Positions 1 to 8,068 of a stretch of DNA of 64,000 nt are shown piece by piece. The notes below the pieces were generated by a model that was not told the DNA's origin, ran no database searches, and saw only the letters and a program-made list of their open reading frames with translations. The DNA comes from Paenibacillus arenosi (GTDB taxonomy: Bacteria > Bacillota > Bacilli > Paenibacillales > Paenibacillaceae), in assembly GCF_014841135.1 (NCBI RefSeq), contig NZ_JACYTN010000010.1, positions 62,001 to 126,000 on the forward strand. The letters run 5' to 3'. Within the stretch, counting starts at the first letter, position 1, and each line of letters begins with the position of its first letter. A program made the position numbers and the translations under genes.

Positions 1-729
1 ACACCTTCCGTCCTTATTATCCCTACGCTGTTCACGGACTTTTTACAGGCAAGTGAAGATTATTATGAGCGCTTTTATTTTGCAAATGTAACTAGAGCTT
101 TACGGATTCTTGCGCTTGTCATTTCTTTATTAGGGCCTTCTTTGTACGTGGCGCTTACCACGTTCCATCAAGAAATGCTGCCGACTCCGCTGCTGCTAAC
201 GTTCAGTGCAGCCAAGTCTGGAGTCCCCTTCCCGACGTTTATTGAAGCGTTAATTATGGAGATTGCGTTCGAACTGCTTCGTGAGGCTGGCATTCGCCTG
301 CCTCGTACGGTAGGACAGACGATTAGTATCGTAGGAGCGTTAGTTATCGGGGAAGCAGCGGTGCAGTCCGGTATCGTATCAAGACCGATGGTTATTGTCG
401 TTGCTACGACAGGCATTGCTTCATTTGCGATTCCTGCGTTCAATGCGGCAATTGCTTTTCGGATTATGCGCTTTCCGATTATGTTTATTGCGGCCGCTAC
501 AGGTGTGTTTGGCATTGCCATTTGCAGTCTATTGCTTATTTTGCATGTAAGCTCACTACGTTCATTTGGAGCTCCTCTGTTGTCACCAGTTGCCCCGATG
601 CATTGGAGAAGCTGGCTCAAGAACATATTTATTGTTCCTTACCAAGTAAGAGAATCGAGGGGCAGTGGCGCATCGCTTCCTGAATATCAAATGAATCAGT
701 TAGACGAGTATTCGAAAAGTAAGGAGTAA
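1..729 (+). CDS. GerA-family spore germination protein, 3' part
   Basis: The frame is open from base 1 and ends at TAA 727-729, so the gene starts upstream of the window; 242 C-terminal residues are visible. GerA-type proteins are the A subunits of nutrient germinant receptors in the spore inner membrane. The family-typical loop EDYYERF lies near the left edge, followed by the LLTFSAAKSGVPFPTF region and several hydrophobic segments. A second, complete family member lies at 58961-60397 with a closely matching C-terminal half. The next gene, a Ger(x)C lipoprotein, starts 5 bases after the stop, as expected for an A-C-B operon. The identity of the germinant cannot be read from the sequence. Confidence 0.93.
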   Translation, partial: TPSVLIIPTLFTDFLQASEDYYERFYFANVTRALRILALVISLLGPSLYVALTTFHQEMLPTPLLLTFSAAKSGVPFPTFIEALIMEIAFELLREAGIRLPRTVGQTISIVGALVIGEAAVQSGIVSRPMVIVVATTGIASFAIPAFNAAIAFRIMRFPIMFIAAATGVFGIAICSLLLILHVSSLRSFGAPLLSPVAPMHWRSWLKNIFIVPYQVRESRGSGASLPEYQMNQLDEYSKSKE

Positions 730-733
730 TATT

Positions 734-1900
734 ATGATGCTATGGGATCGCCGTTTTGTTGCCTATGCTTTCATCTGCTTATACCTGCTCCTCTTGTTGT
801 CAAGCTGCTCCACGGATATTCGTGAGCTGAATCAAGTTTCGATCGTCATGGCAACCGGCATCGATTGGGATCAGGACACGAACAAGCATCAGATTACCGT
901 ATATACGCTTCAGCCTACGAGTAAAGGAACGAACGCAACGCAACAAGATTCACTCAACGAATGGCTCGGTTCTGCTACAGGCAATTCAATTATGGAAAGT
1001 GCCCAACATTTACGATTTCGAGCTAGTAAAAAACTGTTTTGGTTTCATAATCGCATTTTCATCATCAGTCGAGACGCGGCTCGTCATTCGATGCCCGAAA
1101 TTATTGATTTTTTACAACGCAATCGAGAAATTCGAAGTACCAGCCTTGTGCTAATCAGTGACGTGAATGCAGAACAAATATTGAAAACGAAGCCCGAAAC
1201 GCAAGATTTAGTCGTTAATGAACTGTTTGGCATGATACGCAATCAAGATGAGACTGGCAACAGCTTAGGTATTTCCGTAAAAGATTTAATAAACAAAGAT
1301 GCAAATCCAACACAAGGTTATATAACAGGGCGAGTCGTTACGAGAACACCTAAAGAAAAGTCAGAACCCGTTCTAGCACTGCATGGATCGGCTCTTTTAC
1401 AAAAGGGAACGTTCGTTAACTGGCTCTCCAGCGATGAGACCGCAATCGTGCGCTTATTGACGGACCCGGACAAAGACAAAGTTCAAACTACCTTTGTTGT
1501 GAAGGATCAGGAACATGACTTTGACAGCATTACGGCTCAAGTCGCTATTAAGTCGAGAAAAATCCGCTCGTACTTTGTCGGTGATCAACCAGAGATGGAT
1601 ATTTATTTTGACTTCACCTGCATCATTAATGAACTTAAGCATAATCAAACTGCGAATCAAATGAATATACCCGCTTTAGAAAAGGTTATTAAGAAATCAA
1701 TCCAACAAAACTTCCAACACGTCATTACAAAGGCGCAAAGAAAAGTAAAAGTAGACTATTTAGAATTCGGGAACCACCTATATCAGCATCATCCCAATAA
1801 ATGGAAACAAATACAACCTAAGTGGAATACTGTATTTGAAAAAATGCCTGTACACGTCACGGTCAATCTAACAATATGGAATACCGGTAATGTTCAGTAG
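734..1900 (+). CDS. Ger(x)C-family germination lipoprotein
   Basis: 388 residues. The N-terminus is a signal sequence with a lipobox (LLSSC near residues 21-25), so a lipid-anchored protein on the outer face of the spore inner membrane is predicted. It is the C subunit of a GerA-type receptor: the sequence after the Cys (DIRELNQVSIVMATGIDWD) fits the family start, in which an 'xLGIDwD' strand follows the lipid anchor. Length matches the family (about 370-400). Two Met codons are adjacent (734 and 737), so the exact start is uncertain by one codon. It follows the gerA-type gene by 4 bases. A paralogue is at 56692-57843. Confidence 0.92.
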   Translation: MMLWDRRFVAYAFICLYLLLLLSSCSTDIRELNQVSIVMATGIDWDQDTNKHQITVYTLQPTSKGTNATQQDSLNEWLGSATGNSIMESAQHLRFRASKKLFWFHNRIFIISRDAARHSMPEIIDFLQRNREIRSTSLVLISDVNAEQILKTKPETQDLVVNELFGMIRNQDETGNSLGISVKDLINKDANPTQGYITGRVVTRTPKEKSEPVLALHGSALLQKGTFVNWLSSDETAIVRLLTDPDKDKVQTTFVVKDQEHDFDSITAQVAIKSRKIRSYFVGDQPEMDIYFDFTCIINELKHNQTANQMNIPALEKVIKKSIQQNFQHVITKAQRKVKVDYLEFGNHLYQHHPNKWKQIQPKWNTVFEKMPVHVTVNLTIWNTGNVQ

Positions 1901-1918
1901 TGGAAAGGAGCCAAATTG

Positions 1919-2158
1919 GTGAACCTGATTTACATCATTCTGATCCTATATTTCTCTTATATGGTTGGGGCCATTGTTCATTTACGGAAGAAGCATGAAA
2001 AACGCAGACTGTTCGTTTTTTCGTTCGTATCTCTATTGGGCATCTTGTATACGGTTGCCATCATCGCGGATTGGCCCATGCCTACCCCAGAGAGCATAGA
2101 GCGTTTACTATATCGTCCTGTCTCGGACTACATTAGACAGCATGTATTAGGACTTTAA
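1919..2158 (+). CDS. small two-helix membrane protein in germination operon
   Basis: About 79 residues. Two hydrophobic helices (roughly residues 1-20 and 30-50) flank a basic loop (RKKHEKRR), with a short hydrophilic tail. The start is either TTG 1916 or GTG 1919; GTG is preferred because AGGAG at 1906-1910 then sits 8 bases upstream. The gene lies between the C and B subunits of the germination receptor with gaps of under 20 bases on both sides, so co-transcription is very likely. Small extra membrane subunits (D-type) are known in some ger operons, but I cannot show homology to GerD or GerVB/D proteins. A role in the receptor is inferred from position only. Confidence 0.75.
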   Translation: MNLIYIILILYFSYMVGAIVHLRKKHEKRRLFVFSFVSLLGILYTVAIIADWPMPTPESIERLLYRPVSDYIRQHVLGL

Positions 2159-2176
2159 TTCAAGGGAGTACATTTC

Positions 2177-3268
2177 ATGGGCGACAATGGAAAAATTTCG
2201 TCACTGCAACTTGGGTATTTAATTTTCACCTATTTATCAGGATTCGCTACGCTATATATGCTGGAAATTAAAATGCTGGGGACAGACGCTTGGATGTCTA
2301 TTTTTTTGGCGATGCTTGGCAGCTTAGTGCTGTTAGGGATTCTACTGTACATACAACGACAATTCCCAGAACAAACGATATTTGAATATACAGAGCAATT
2401 GGTTGGAAAATGGATCGGGAAAGGTTTCATGATCGTGTTCCTCTACTATTGCTTTGAGTTATGTACGCTAACGAGTAAAGCATTGACCGTGTTCTATACG
2501 ACGGCCATTATGCCAAAAACACCAAGCTATGTATTTAATCTGCTCATTTTTATTGCCATGACCTACGCCGCTTATTTAGGCCTCGAGACGATCGGCAGAA
2601 CCGCTCAAATTATACTGCCATTAGCTGTTATTTCACTAACTGCGGTATGTGTATTAATAGCTAGCATCATCGATACAAATCCATTCTTGCCTATGTTTCA
2701 AAGTTCGGCGAAGCAGCTTGCCTATTCATCATTTAGAACGTACGCTTTTCCATTTAGTAAAATTATTGTATTCGCAGCCGTGTTTGCTCGCGTCAAAGAT
2801 AAAGAAGCTGTTTCACGAAATTCGATGATCGCCATTATTTTGGCGGGGATCTATTTCTTTAGTGCCACTTATTTAACGATAGGCTCTATTGGCCCATATC
2901 TAGCTGAGATTAAAATGTATCCATTTTTCACAGCTATTAGTATGGTACGCATCGGGGATGACATTGAGCGGTTTGAAATTGTATCCATAGGCTTTTGGAC
3001 GATGCTCGTTATATTTGAAGGTATACTCGCGTTGTATGTAGCTATGAAGTGCATCCAATATTTATTTTCTTTGCCTGATACGAAATGGCTCCATGTCCCG
3101 ACCGCCTTACTCTTGTTCGGATTGAGCGAAAAAAGCTTTACGAATGGCTCGGCGAGTATTATGAAATACGACTATACAACCTATCCTTATACGAGTCTTA
3201 TACCAACAACGATCATTCCTTTGATCTTGCTTGTCATGACCATTGTAAAAAAACGCGCAAAAAAGTAA
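2177..3268 (+). CDS. GerB-family spore germination permease
   Basis: 363 residues, about ten transmembrane segments, belonging to the endospore germination permease branch of the APC superfamily. The B subunit of GerA-type receptors is thought to bind the germinant. The opening (ISSLQLGYLIFTYLSG) matches the family start. RBS GGGAG lies at about 2164-2168, 8-9 bases before ATG 2177. It is the last gene of the operon and is followed directly by an intrinsic terminator. The paralogue at 57840-58949 lies in an operon with a different gene order. Confidence 0.92.
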   Translation: MGDNGKISSLQLGYLIFTYLSGFATLYMLEIKMLGTDAWMSIFLAMLGSLVLLGILLYIQRQFPEQTIFEYTEQLVGKWIGKGFMIVFLYYCFELCTLTSKALTVFYTTAIMPKTPSYVFNLLIFIAMTYAAYLGLETIGRTAQIILPLAVISLTAVCVLIASIIDTNPFLPMFQSSAKQLAYSSFRTYAFPFSKIIVFAAVFARVKDKEAVSRNSMIAIILAGIYFFSATYLTIGSIGPYLAEIKMYPFFTAISMVRIGDDIERFEIVSIGFWTMLVIFEGILALYVAMKCIQYLFSLPDTKWLHVPTALLLFGLSEKSFTNGSASIMKYDYTTYPYTSLIPTTIIPLILLVMTIVKKRAKK

Positions 3269-3308
3269 GGCATCAACTGCATGTCACATGCTAGCTGATG
3301 CCTCTTTT
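3269..3308. terminator. bidirectional intrinsic terminator after germination operon
   Basis: GGCATCA (3269-3275) pairs with TGATGCC (3296-3302), with an inner GCATG/CATGC pairing. A T-run follows on + and an A-rich run precedes it, so it can also end the - strand gene at 3351. Confidence 0.8.
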
Positions 3309-3350
3309 CATGTCTTATCTTAGTCGTGAATTGCCTGTAGCTACTAGCCT

Positions 3351-3905
3351 TTAATTAGAGCGATGTTCAATCCATTTTACAAAATGCTCGATGTAGCTTT
3401 GAATGTTCTGCTTGGTGCGCTCATCCGAAACGATTTTCAGCTCGGCATTTACTTTTTCATGTACCTGCGAAATACGCACTTTTTGAAATGGCAGACAAGG
3501 AACTTGCATCGCTTCAAGTGTATGTCGAAGCTGTACTTGAGCTAGTGCCGTGCCTAACCCACCAGGTGTCGCCCCAATAATCCCTACCGGCTTTCCTTGC
3601 AAGGCTCCAGATCTTGGCGGGCGAGATGCCCAATCCAACGCATTTTTGAGCACTCCGGGAATACCCGAATTGTACTCCGGCGTGACAATTACAATACCGT
3701 CCGCATCTCGGAGCCCATTATTAAATGTCACTACGGCTGCTGGCAGCTCCCCCGCTTCCAAATCTTCGTTATATAGAGGGAGATCACCAATCTCAATCCA
3801 ATGAAAAGCAGCAAGAATGTTCAAATCCACAATCGTATTTGCAATGATGCGATTATAGGATTGTTTTCGCAAACTTCCACATATAAGCCCAATCTTCTTA
3901 GACAT
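3351..3905 (-). CDS. NADPH-dependent FMN reductase family protein
   Basis: 184 residues from ATG 3905. A longer in-frame start at 3974 exists, but a GAGGGG Shine-Dalgarno stands just before 3905 and the family start (KKIGLICGSLRKQSYN) follows immediately. The flavodoxin-like fold of the YieF/ChrR/azoreductase type is shown by the N-terminal GSLR phosphate loop and by the PEYNSGIPGVLKNALDW block near residues 70-90, which binds flavin. Such enzymes pass electrons from NAD(P)H through FMN to quinones, chromate or azo dyes; the physiological substrate here is unknown. It is a single gene flanked by a terminator. Confidence 0.87.
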   Translation of the reverse strand: MSKKIGLICGSLRKQSYNRIIANTIVDLNILAAFHWIEIGDLPLYNEDLEAGELPAAVVTFNNGLRDADGIVIVTPEYNSGIPGVLKNALDWASRPPRSGALQGKPVGIIGATPGGLGTALAQVQLRHTLEAMQVPCLPFQKVRISQVHEKVNAELKIVSDERTKQNIQSYIEHFVKWIEHRSN

Positions 3906-4007
3906 GATAAGCCCCTCTTCCTGAAATGTTATTTCTTTACTATTTCCTAGAAGGCTGTACTTATGCGATATCAAGTTATATAAAGGGCCACTGCTATTAG
4001 TAGTAAC

Positions 4008-4223
4008 TTATTTTTCAGCTATATTGCATACATAGAAGGAAACCGCAGTAATTTTTACTGTTTCACCTGTATGACGAAGCGCAGCACCCTGTGCCTCAAC
4101 TAGGTCGAAATACTTCGTATATATTTTTGCTTCATCAAGCTTTTCCGTTGCATATGGCGCCTCTTCTATGTAATAACGCCCATCCTCGTATTTTAAAACA
4201 TGACCGTTTCTCTCTATTGACAT
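4008..4223 (-). CDS. hypothetical 71-residue protein
   Basis: A small acidic soluble protein with no signal peptide or membrane helix. Reality is supported by a strong Shine-Dalgarno (AGAGGTGG) 5-6 bases before ATG 4223 and by sensible composition. The N-terminal half (NGHVLKYEDGRYYIEEAP) looks like a short beta-meander. I do not recognise a family. It lies 25 bases from the hypothetical gene at 4249-4644, so the two may be co-transcribed. Confidence 0.6.
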   Translation of the reverse strand: MSIERNGHVLKYEDGRYYIEEAPYATEKLDEAKIYTKYFDLVEAQGAALRHTGETVKITAVSFYVCNIAEK

Positions 4224-4248
4224 GTGCCACCTCTTAGAAATTAGTATG

Positions 4249-4644
4249 CTATGTATTAGACAACATAAGACTATGATACCATGTTGTTAACGATAAACTA
4301 AAATCTCTATTCATCTTTTCATATTGCTCCATGTCCTCTTCAGAAATCGAACATATTCCCATAATAAGATACCCATCTAATTCTCGTGTAATAAACTCAT
4401 AAATTTGTTCATAATCTCGTCCGTCTCTAAGCAATCTGATTAAATTTGTCGTTAAACGATCGTATACTTCATTTGGAGAACCGTCTGCAATTAATTCTAA
4501 TGGATCCCATTCAGTAACTAGATATTTAACCTGCATAAATAAATCTTTACATTTGCTATTTAACTTTCTCAAATCAGCAGCACGTGATGAAATAATCTGT
4601 GCATCAACATATCTCTCAATCAATCCTTCGTCGTATTCTTTCAC
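4249..4644 (-). CDS. hypothetical 131-residue helical protein
   Basis: GTG start at 4644 with only a weak ribosome site. The protein looks all-helical. A central WDPLELIADGSPNEVYD block resembles the 'WDP...YD' pattern of DUF1871-like Firmicutes proteins often found next to accessory or immunity genes, but this is a weak resemblance. It sits upstream of the 71-residue hypothetical gene on the same strand. Function unknown. Confidence 0.55.
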   Translation of the reverse strand: MKEYDEGLIERYVDAQIISSRAADLRKLNSKCKDLFMQVKYLVTEWDPLELIADGSPNEVYDRLTTNLIRLLRDGRDYEQIYEFITRELDGYLIMGICSISEEDMEQYEKMNRDFSLSLTTWYHSLMLSNT

Positions 4645-4753
4645 TCTAATACCATATTCGGTACCTCGGTGTGGTAACTTCCATTTTACACAAAACCAGC
4701 ATGGGCCTTTTCTTTTTTATCTGTCACACTTCATTTTACAATCCGTCATATAA

Positions 4754-4784
4754 AAAAGACCATAGCAGCAACGCTTGGTCTTTT
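4754..4784. terminator. intrinsic terminator
   Basis: AAAAGACCA (4754-4762) pairs with TGGTCTTTT (4776-4784). It ends the - strand gene at 4846. Its right arm is the same sequence as the right arm of the terminator at 6234-6266. Confidence 0.65.
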
Positions 4785-4845
4785 CATAAAAAATATCAAT
4801 TATTGTATGTCTAAATCCAGAATAGCATTGTAACTAACATGATAA

Positions 4846-5448
4846 TTACTTACCTGCTTTATGTATCATTTCAAAGTCATGGAAACGATCCTCAAAATAA
4901 CCAATTGAATCCCAACAATCTCCTAGATCTATATAAAGATCATCAATTGTCTTTTTTGATGAGCCGAACCTCTTCATTAAAGATTCTTTATATTCCTCCA
5001 TTGTATTACCGTCGAATACATAATCGGTTGCACAATATTTATCACCCATGTATATAGCCTGTATTTCACCCATATAAGACGCTATTTCATAACAAATCAT
5101 TCTCATTTCATTTCGATGCTCAAGATCACTTAAAAAAGAAAGCCACCTAGTAGCAGAAGACAGCTCGACTATATGCCGATTGAATAACAAATCAAATCCC
5201 CCTGGTCCATCCAGCTCAATATATCCGTCAGCCTCTAACTTTTCTTCAATCGTATTTGTTACAGAGTGCTCATAGCTAAAGTAGCTCCATTTCCATATAG
5301 TATTTAGATGCGGATTATTTTTCACTATTTCTTCGCTAAACTTTTGTAGTGTCGGGAACTTACTACCTTGATTTAGATCATCACATAACTGATACATATC
5401 TTCTGAACTAAGTGTGTTACGAAATACTGCGGAGAAATTCACTCCCAT
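4846..5448 (-). CDS. hypothetical 200-residue protein
   Basis: ATG 5448 has GGAGG about 10 bases upstream. The protein is soluble and acidic, rich in aromatic residues and Asp/Glu, with no transmembrane segment or signal peptide. No motif or family is recognised. Its size, charge and neighbourhood of other small orphans and broken genes fit accessory genes such as toxin immunity proteins, but no toxin is visible nearby, so this is only a guess. A terminator (4754-4784) follows the stop. Confidence 0.6.
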   Translation of the reverse strand: MGVNFSAVFRNTLSSEDMYQLCDDLNQGSKFPTLQKFSEEIVKNNPHLNTIWKWSYFSYEHSVTNTIEEKLEADGYIELDGPGGFDLLFNRHIVELSSATRWLSFLSDLEHRNEMRMICYEIASYMGEIQAIYMGDKYCATDYVFDGNTMEEYKESLMKRFGSSKKTIDDLYIDLGDCWDSIGYFEDRFHDFEMIHKAGK

Positions 5449-5576
5449 TGCTATCCATCCTCCATATAAATGTCATTGTAATTTCCACAAGTTTCGCTAT
5501 CAAAGGGGCCATTTGCACTACCTTACTTATACCATGCAATGCATGAACAAGAAACAGAATACATCAACAAACAAAC

Positions 5577-5987
5577 TTACCCAAATATCTGAGCCGCTAT
5601 TCCATATAAAGTACTGTTGCGTAATGGTAGCTGCTTTGAATTTTTAATCATTATCGGAGGCTGATTTACTTTAATAAATCCGCATTTTTCTAAATGCGCC
5701 ATTAATCTGTCGTTCCCAGATGGAATATCAATTCTTAATTTACCGACATAATGGTTGCACAATTTATCAATTAATAAAGCTGCTATGTAATCATCCGGGG
5801 CGACGATAGGTCCTAGAATCAAGTTAACAGGTCCTAATATAGATAAACCAAAGCCTATAATAGTTCCATTAGAATCTCTGACAACTAGTGCTTCTTTTGC
5901 TTGCTTTATCCGATGGATAAGAAGGTTTTCTCGTTCCAATCCCCTATTCTCATACATAGGTATTCCTTCGTTTGTCGCAATTAACAT
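5577..5987 (-). pseudogene. remnant of GNAT acetyltransferase (C-terminal Acetyltransf_18-like part)
   Basis: 136 residues. The stretch GFGLSILGPVNLILGPIVAP and the tail PPIMIKNSKQLPLRNSTLY match the C-terminal half of two-domain GNAT proteins of about 280 residues. The first residues (LIATNEGIPMYENRG) look like the end of the preceding GNAT domain ('ATxxGxPLYExLGF') and then jump straight to ENLLIHRIKQ, skipping roughly 40 residues. This reads as an N-terminal loss plus an internal deletion. The only upstream GGGAG is about 14 bases from the ATG, too far for a good start. Probably non-functional. Confidence 0.65.
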
Positions 5988-6060
5988 TGCGCAGGATAAA
6001 ACTCCCTAAAATGTACAATAAAAATGCTATTCGCACTATGAAAATAATGGAGGATTCAGT

Positions 6061-6225
6061 ATAAAAATTGCAATTGTCTGTTTCGATAATTTCGCTGACC
6101 ATTCAGCTAGGCTGTTTACAGCACAAGAACTCTCGGCTTGGATGATTAAAACATTAGTTCATGAAGAAATGGTCGACATTGTATTAGAAACGGTTCAGCC
6201 TGTAGGAAAGGATTTATACTTTTAA
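6061..6225 (+). other. possible decayed or ATA-start short gene
   Basis: A frame of 54 codons ends at TAA 6223-6225. A good GGAGG stands at 6049-6053, about 7 bases before the point where a start codon is expected, but the codon there is ATA (6061-6063) followed by AAA ATT GCA ATT. The peptide begins IKIAIVCFDNFADHSARLF, reminiscent of the first strand of DJ-1/PfpI-like proteins, but the rest does not follow that family. It may be a remnant with a mutated start or a short gene using a rare start. The stretch 5988-6315 otherwise holds only the terminator at 6234-6266. Confidence 0.3.
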
Positions 6226-6233
6226 ATGCATGA

Positions 6234-6266
6234 AAAAGACCAAGCGTAGAAAACGCTTGGTCTTTT
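6234..6266. terminator. strong bidirectional intrinsic terminator
   Basis: Perfect 13-bp stem: AAAAGACCAAGCG (6234-6246) and CGCTTGGTCTTTT (6254-6266), with a short A-rich loop and U-runs on both strands. It serves the - strand flavin reductase gene ending at 6316 and anything transcribed from the left. Confidence 0.85.
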
Positions 6267-6315
6267 ATGATCAGCTACTAATGAATTGGATGTACCATAG
6301 TCTGCAACCAATACA

Positions 6316-6927
6316 TTACTGTGGACGCTCAATCGAGAACAATTTCCCTAACGACGAATAATAGCTCCCGGCCATTCGGCTCACAGGCTGCAGCTGCTCC
6401 GCATCAATACGTCCGTCCTCGTAGATATCATCCGCAATATGCGCAAGAACGACGCGAGCAATGAGCAGATCACAAGCAGGTGTTTCATCCGCACCACCTA
6501 GTGGGATGGACTTCTCAAGCACACACTCCATGCGAATTTTAGATTCTGCTATCCCAGGTACACGGATCGATTCGCTTTCAATCGGAGTTAAGCGAGCAAG
6601 TTCAACTTCACTCACATATGGCGGCACGTTTGCAGCTGTTTCGTTGACAGCCTTTACGATAGCTTCATCGACGATATGGATAACAAGTTCAGCAGATTCA
6701 ATCGCATTTCTCGCTGTATCCTTCATCACGCCTGCTTTGCGCTGAACCGATACAGAGAGCATCGGTGGATTGCTGGATACGATAGAGAAATAACTAAACG
6801 GAGCTGCATTCAGTACACCTTCTTGTGACAGCGTCGTGATAAAAGCAATCGGCCTTGGCACAACACTGCCAATAAGCAGCTTATAAGCATCTTTATCCGT
6901 AAGTTGTGTTACATCTATCGATATCAT
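6316..6927 (-). CDS. flavin reductase-like FMN-binding split-barrel protein
   Basis: 203 residues; ATG 6927 follows GAGGAG. The N-terminal block (YKLLIGSVVPRPIAFITT) and the APFSYFSIVSSNPPMLSVS segment are typical of the flavin reductase / FMN-binding split-barrel family (PF01613), homodimers that bind FMN. Members reduce free flavin with NAD(P)H or supply reduced flavin to a monooxygenase. No monooxygenase gene is adjacent, so the partner and substrate are unknown. It stands alone between two intergenic gaps. Confidence 0.88.
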   Translation of the reverse strand: MISIDVTQLTDKDAYKLLIGSVVPRPIAFITTLSQEGVLNAAPFSYFSIVSSNPPMLSVSVQRKAGVMKDTARNAIESAELVIHIVDEAIVKAVNETAANVPPYVSEVELARLTPIESESIRVPGIAESKIRMECVLEKSIPLGGADETPACDLLIARVVLAHIADDIYEDGRIDAEQLQPVSRMAGSYYSSLGKLFSIERPQ

Positions 6928-6994
6928 AACTGATCTCCTCGCATTAAATTATCTTGAATTAAAGATAATTTAAAACAACGATTCTGTCAACTTG

Positions 6995-8068
6995 CTACTG
7001 CTGCAGCACATCGTCAATTAGAGTTATTACCTTATCCACCGCTTGATTCGTTACACTTTTCTTCATTGCTTCTATATAGTATTCACGCTGTTCATACACG
7101 TCGAGCACAACACGGACAAATTGCTCCTCTGTCATTTCTTCCTGACGCAGCATAGTCGCATACCCTTTATTACAAAAATACTGCGCATTGATCAACTGTC
7201 CCGTCTTTGTCCCGCCTACCGTATGAGGAATGAGCAGCATTGGTTTTCTCAGTGCCAACAGTTCATGAATCGTATTGGAACCAGCCCGAGACACGACTAC
7301 ATCAGCCATTGCCACAAGATCCGGGTATAATTGACCAACGAACTCAAACTGCTTATAGTCATCATGATTTATCATGGCATCCAGCTTCCCTGCCCCACAA
7401 ATATGAACCACTTGAAAGTGCAGAAGCACATATGGCAGCGTACTTCGCACAATATCATTTATGCGCTGTGCCCCTTGACTTCCTCCGACAACAAGCAAGA
7501 TGGGCTTGTCCTTCGTAAACGCACAAGCTGCACGCCCACGCTCTGCGCTTACATGCTGCAGCTCTTCTTTTACAATAGCACCAACATGAACGGTTTTATT
7601 CGATGGATATTGCGTAGCCGTTTCTTCAAATGTCGTACACATCTTCGTACACAATGCATAAGAAATACGATTTGCCAATCCCAAATTCACATCAGGTTCA
7701 AAAATCACAATAGGCACCCTACGGAGACGTGCACCGATGACGACAGGTACAGAGACAAAGCCCCCTTTGGAAAATAAAATATCGGGTTTTACTTTTCCGA
7801 CAATAAAATAAGCTTGAATTATGCCCTTCAGCACGTTGAACATGTCTGTTAGATTGCTCCAAGACATATATCTTCTTAGTTTACCCGTAGAAATACAGTG
7901 ATACGTAACGTCCTCATACTGTGAAATCATTTTACGCTCTATTCCATGCTCTGAGCCAACATAATGAAGTTCACATCCTTTAGCAGCAAACTTCGGCAGA
8001 AGTACCGTGTTAGCAGTCACATGCCCTGCCGTCCCGCCACCAGTAAAAAGGATTCGTTTTCTTTTCAT
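6995..8068 (-). CDS. MurG-like UDP-GlcNAc glycosyltransferase (paralogue type)
   Basis: 357 residues, GT-B fold of family GT28. The N-terminal glycine-rich loop FTGGGTAGHVTAN carries the catalytic-site His of MurG; the C-terminal half carries the donor-site blocks VVGGSQGAQRIND and SRAGSNTIHELLALRKP. MurG adds GlcNAc to lipid I in peptidoglycan synthesis. This copy is not in a mur/dcw cluster; it overlaps a UDP-GlcNAc 4,6-dehydratase-like gene by 4 bases (8065-8068), so it is more likely a second, specialised MurG-type enzyme that glycosylates a lipid or surface polymer with a modified sugar. That role is inference. Confidence 0.82.
   Translation of the reverse strand: MKRKRILFTGGGTAGHVTANTVLLPKFAAKGCELHYVGSEHGIERKMISQYEDVTYHCISTGKLRRYMSWSNLTDMFNVLKGIIQAYFIVGKVKPDILFSKGGFVSVPVVIGARLRRVPIVIFEPDVNLGLANRISYALCTKMCTTFEETATQYPSNKTVHVGAIVKEELQHVSAERGRAACAFTKDKPILLVVGGSQGAQRINDIVRSTLPYVLLHFQVVHICGAGKLDAMINHDDYKQFEFVGQLYPDLVAMADVVVSRAGSNTIHELLALRKPMLLIPHTVGGTKTGQLINAQYFCNKGYATMLRQEEMTEEQFVRVVLDVYEQREYYIEAMKKSVTNQAVDKVITLIDDVLQQ

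Noticed and set aside
168-626. Long open frame on - opposite the gerA-type gene
   Set aside because: Antisense shadow: the + strand frame encodes a clear GerA C-terminal domain, and the - translation has no family features or ribosome site.
6061-6225. Functional DJ-1/PfpI protein
   Set aside because: Only the first dozen residues resemble that fold, it lacks the nucleophile elbow, is far too short and has no standard start codon.
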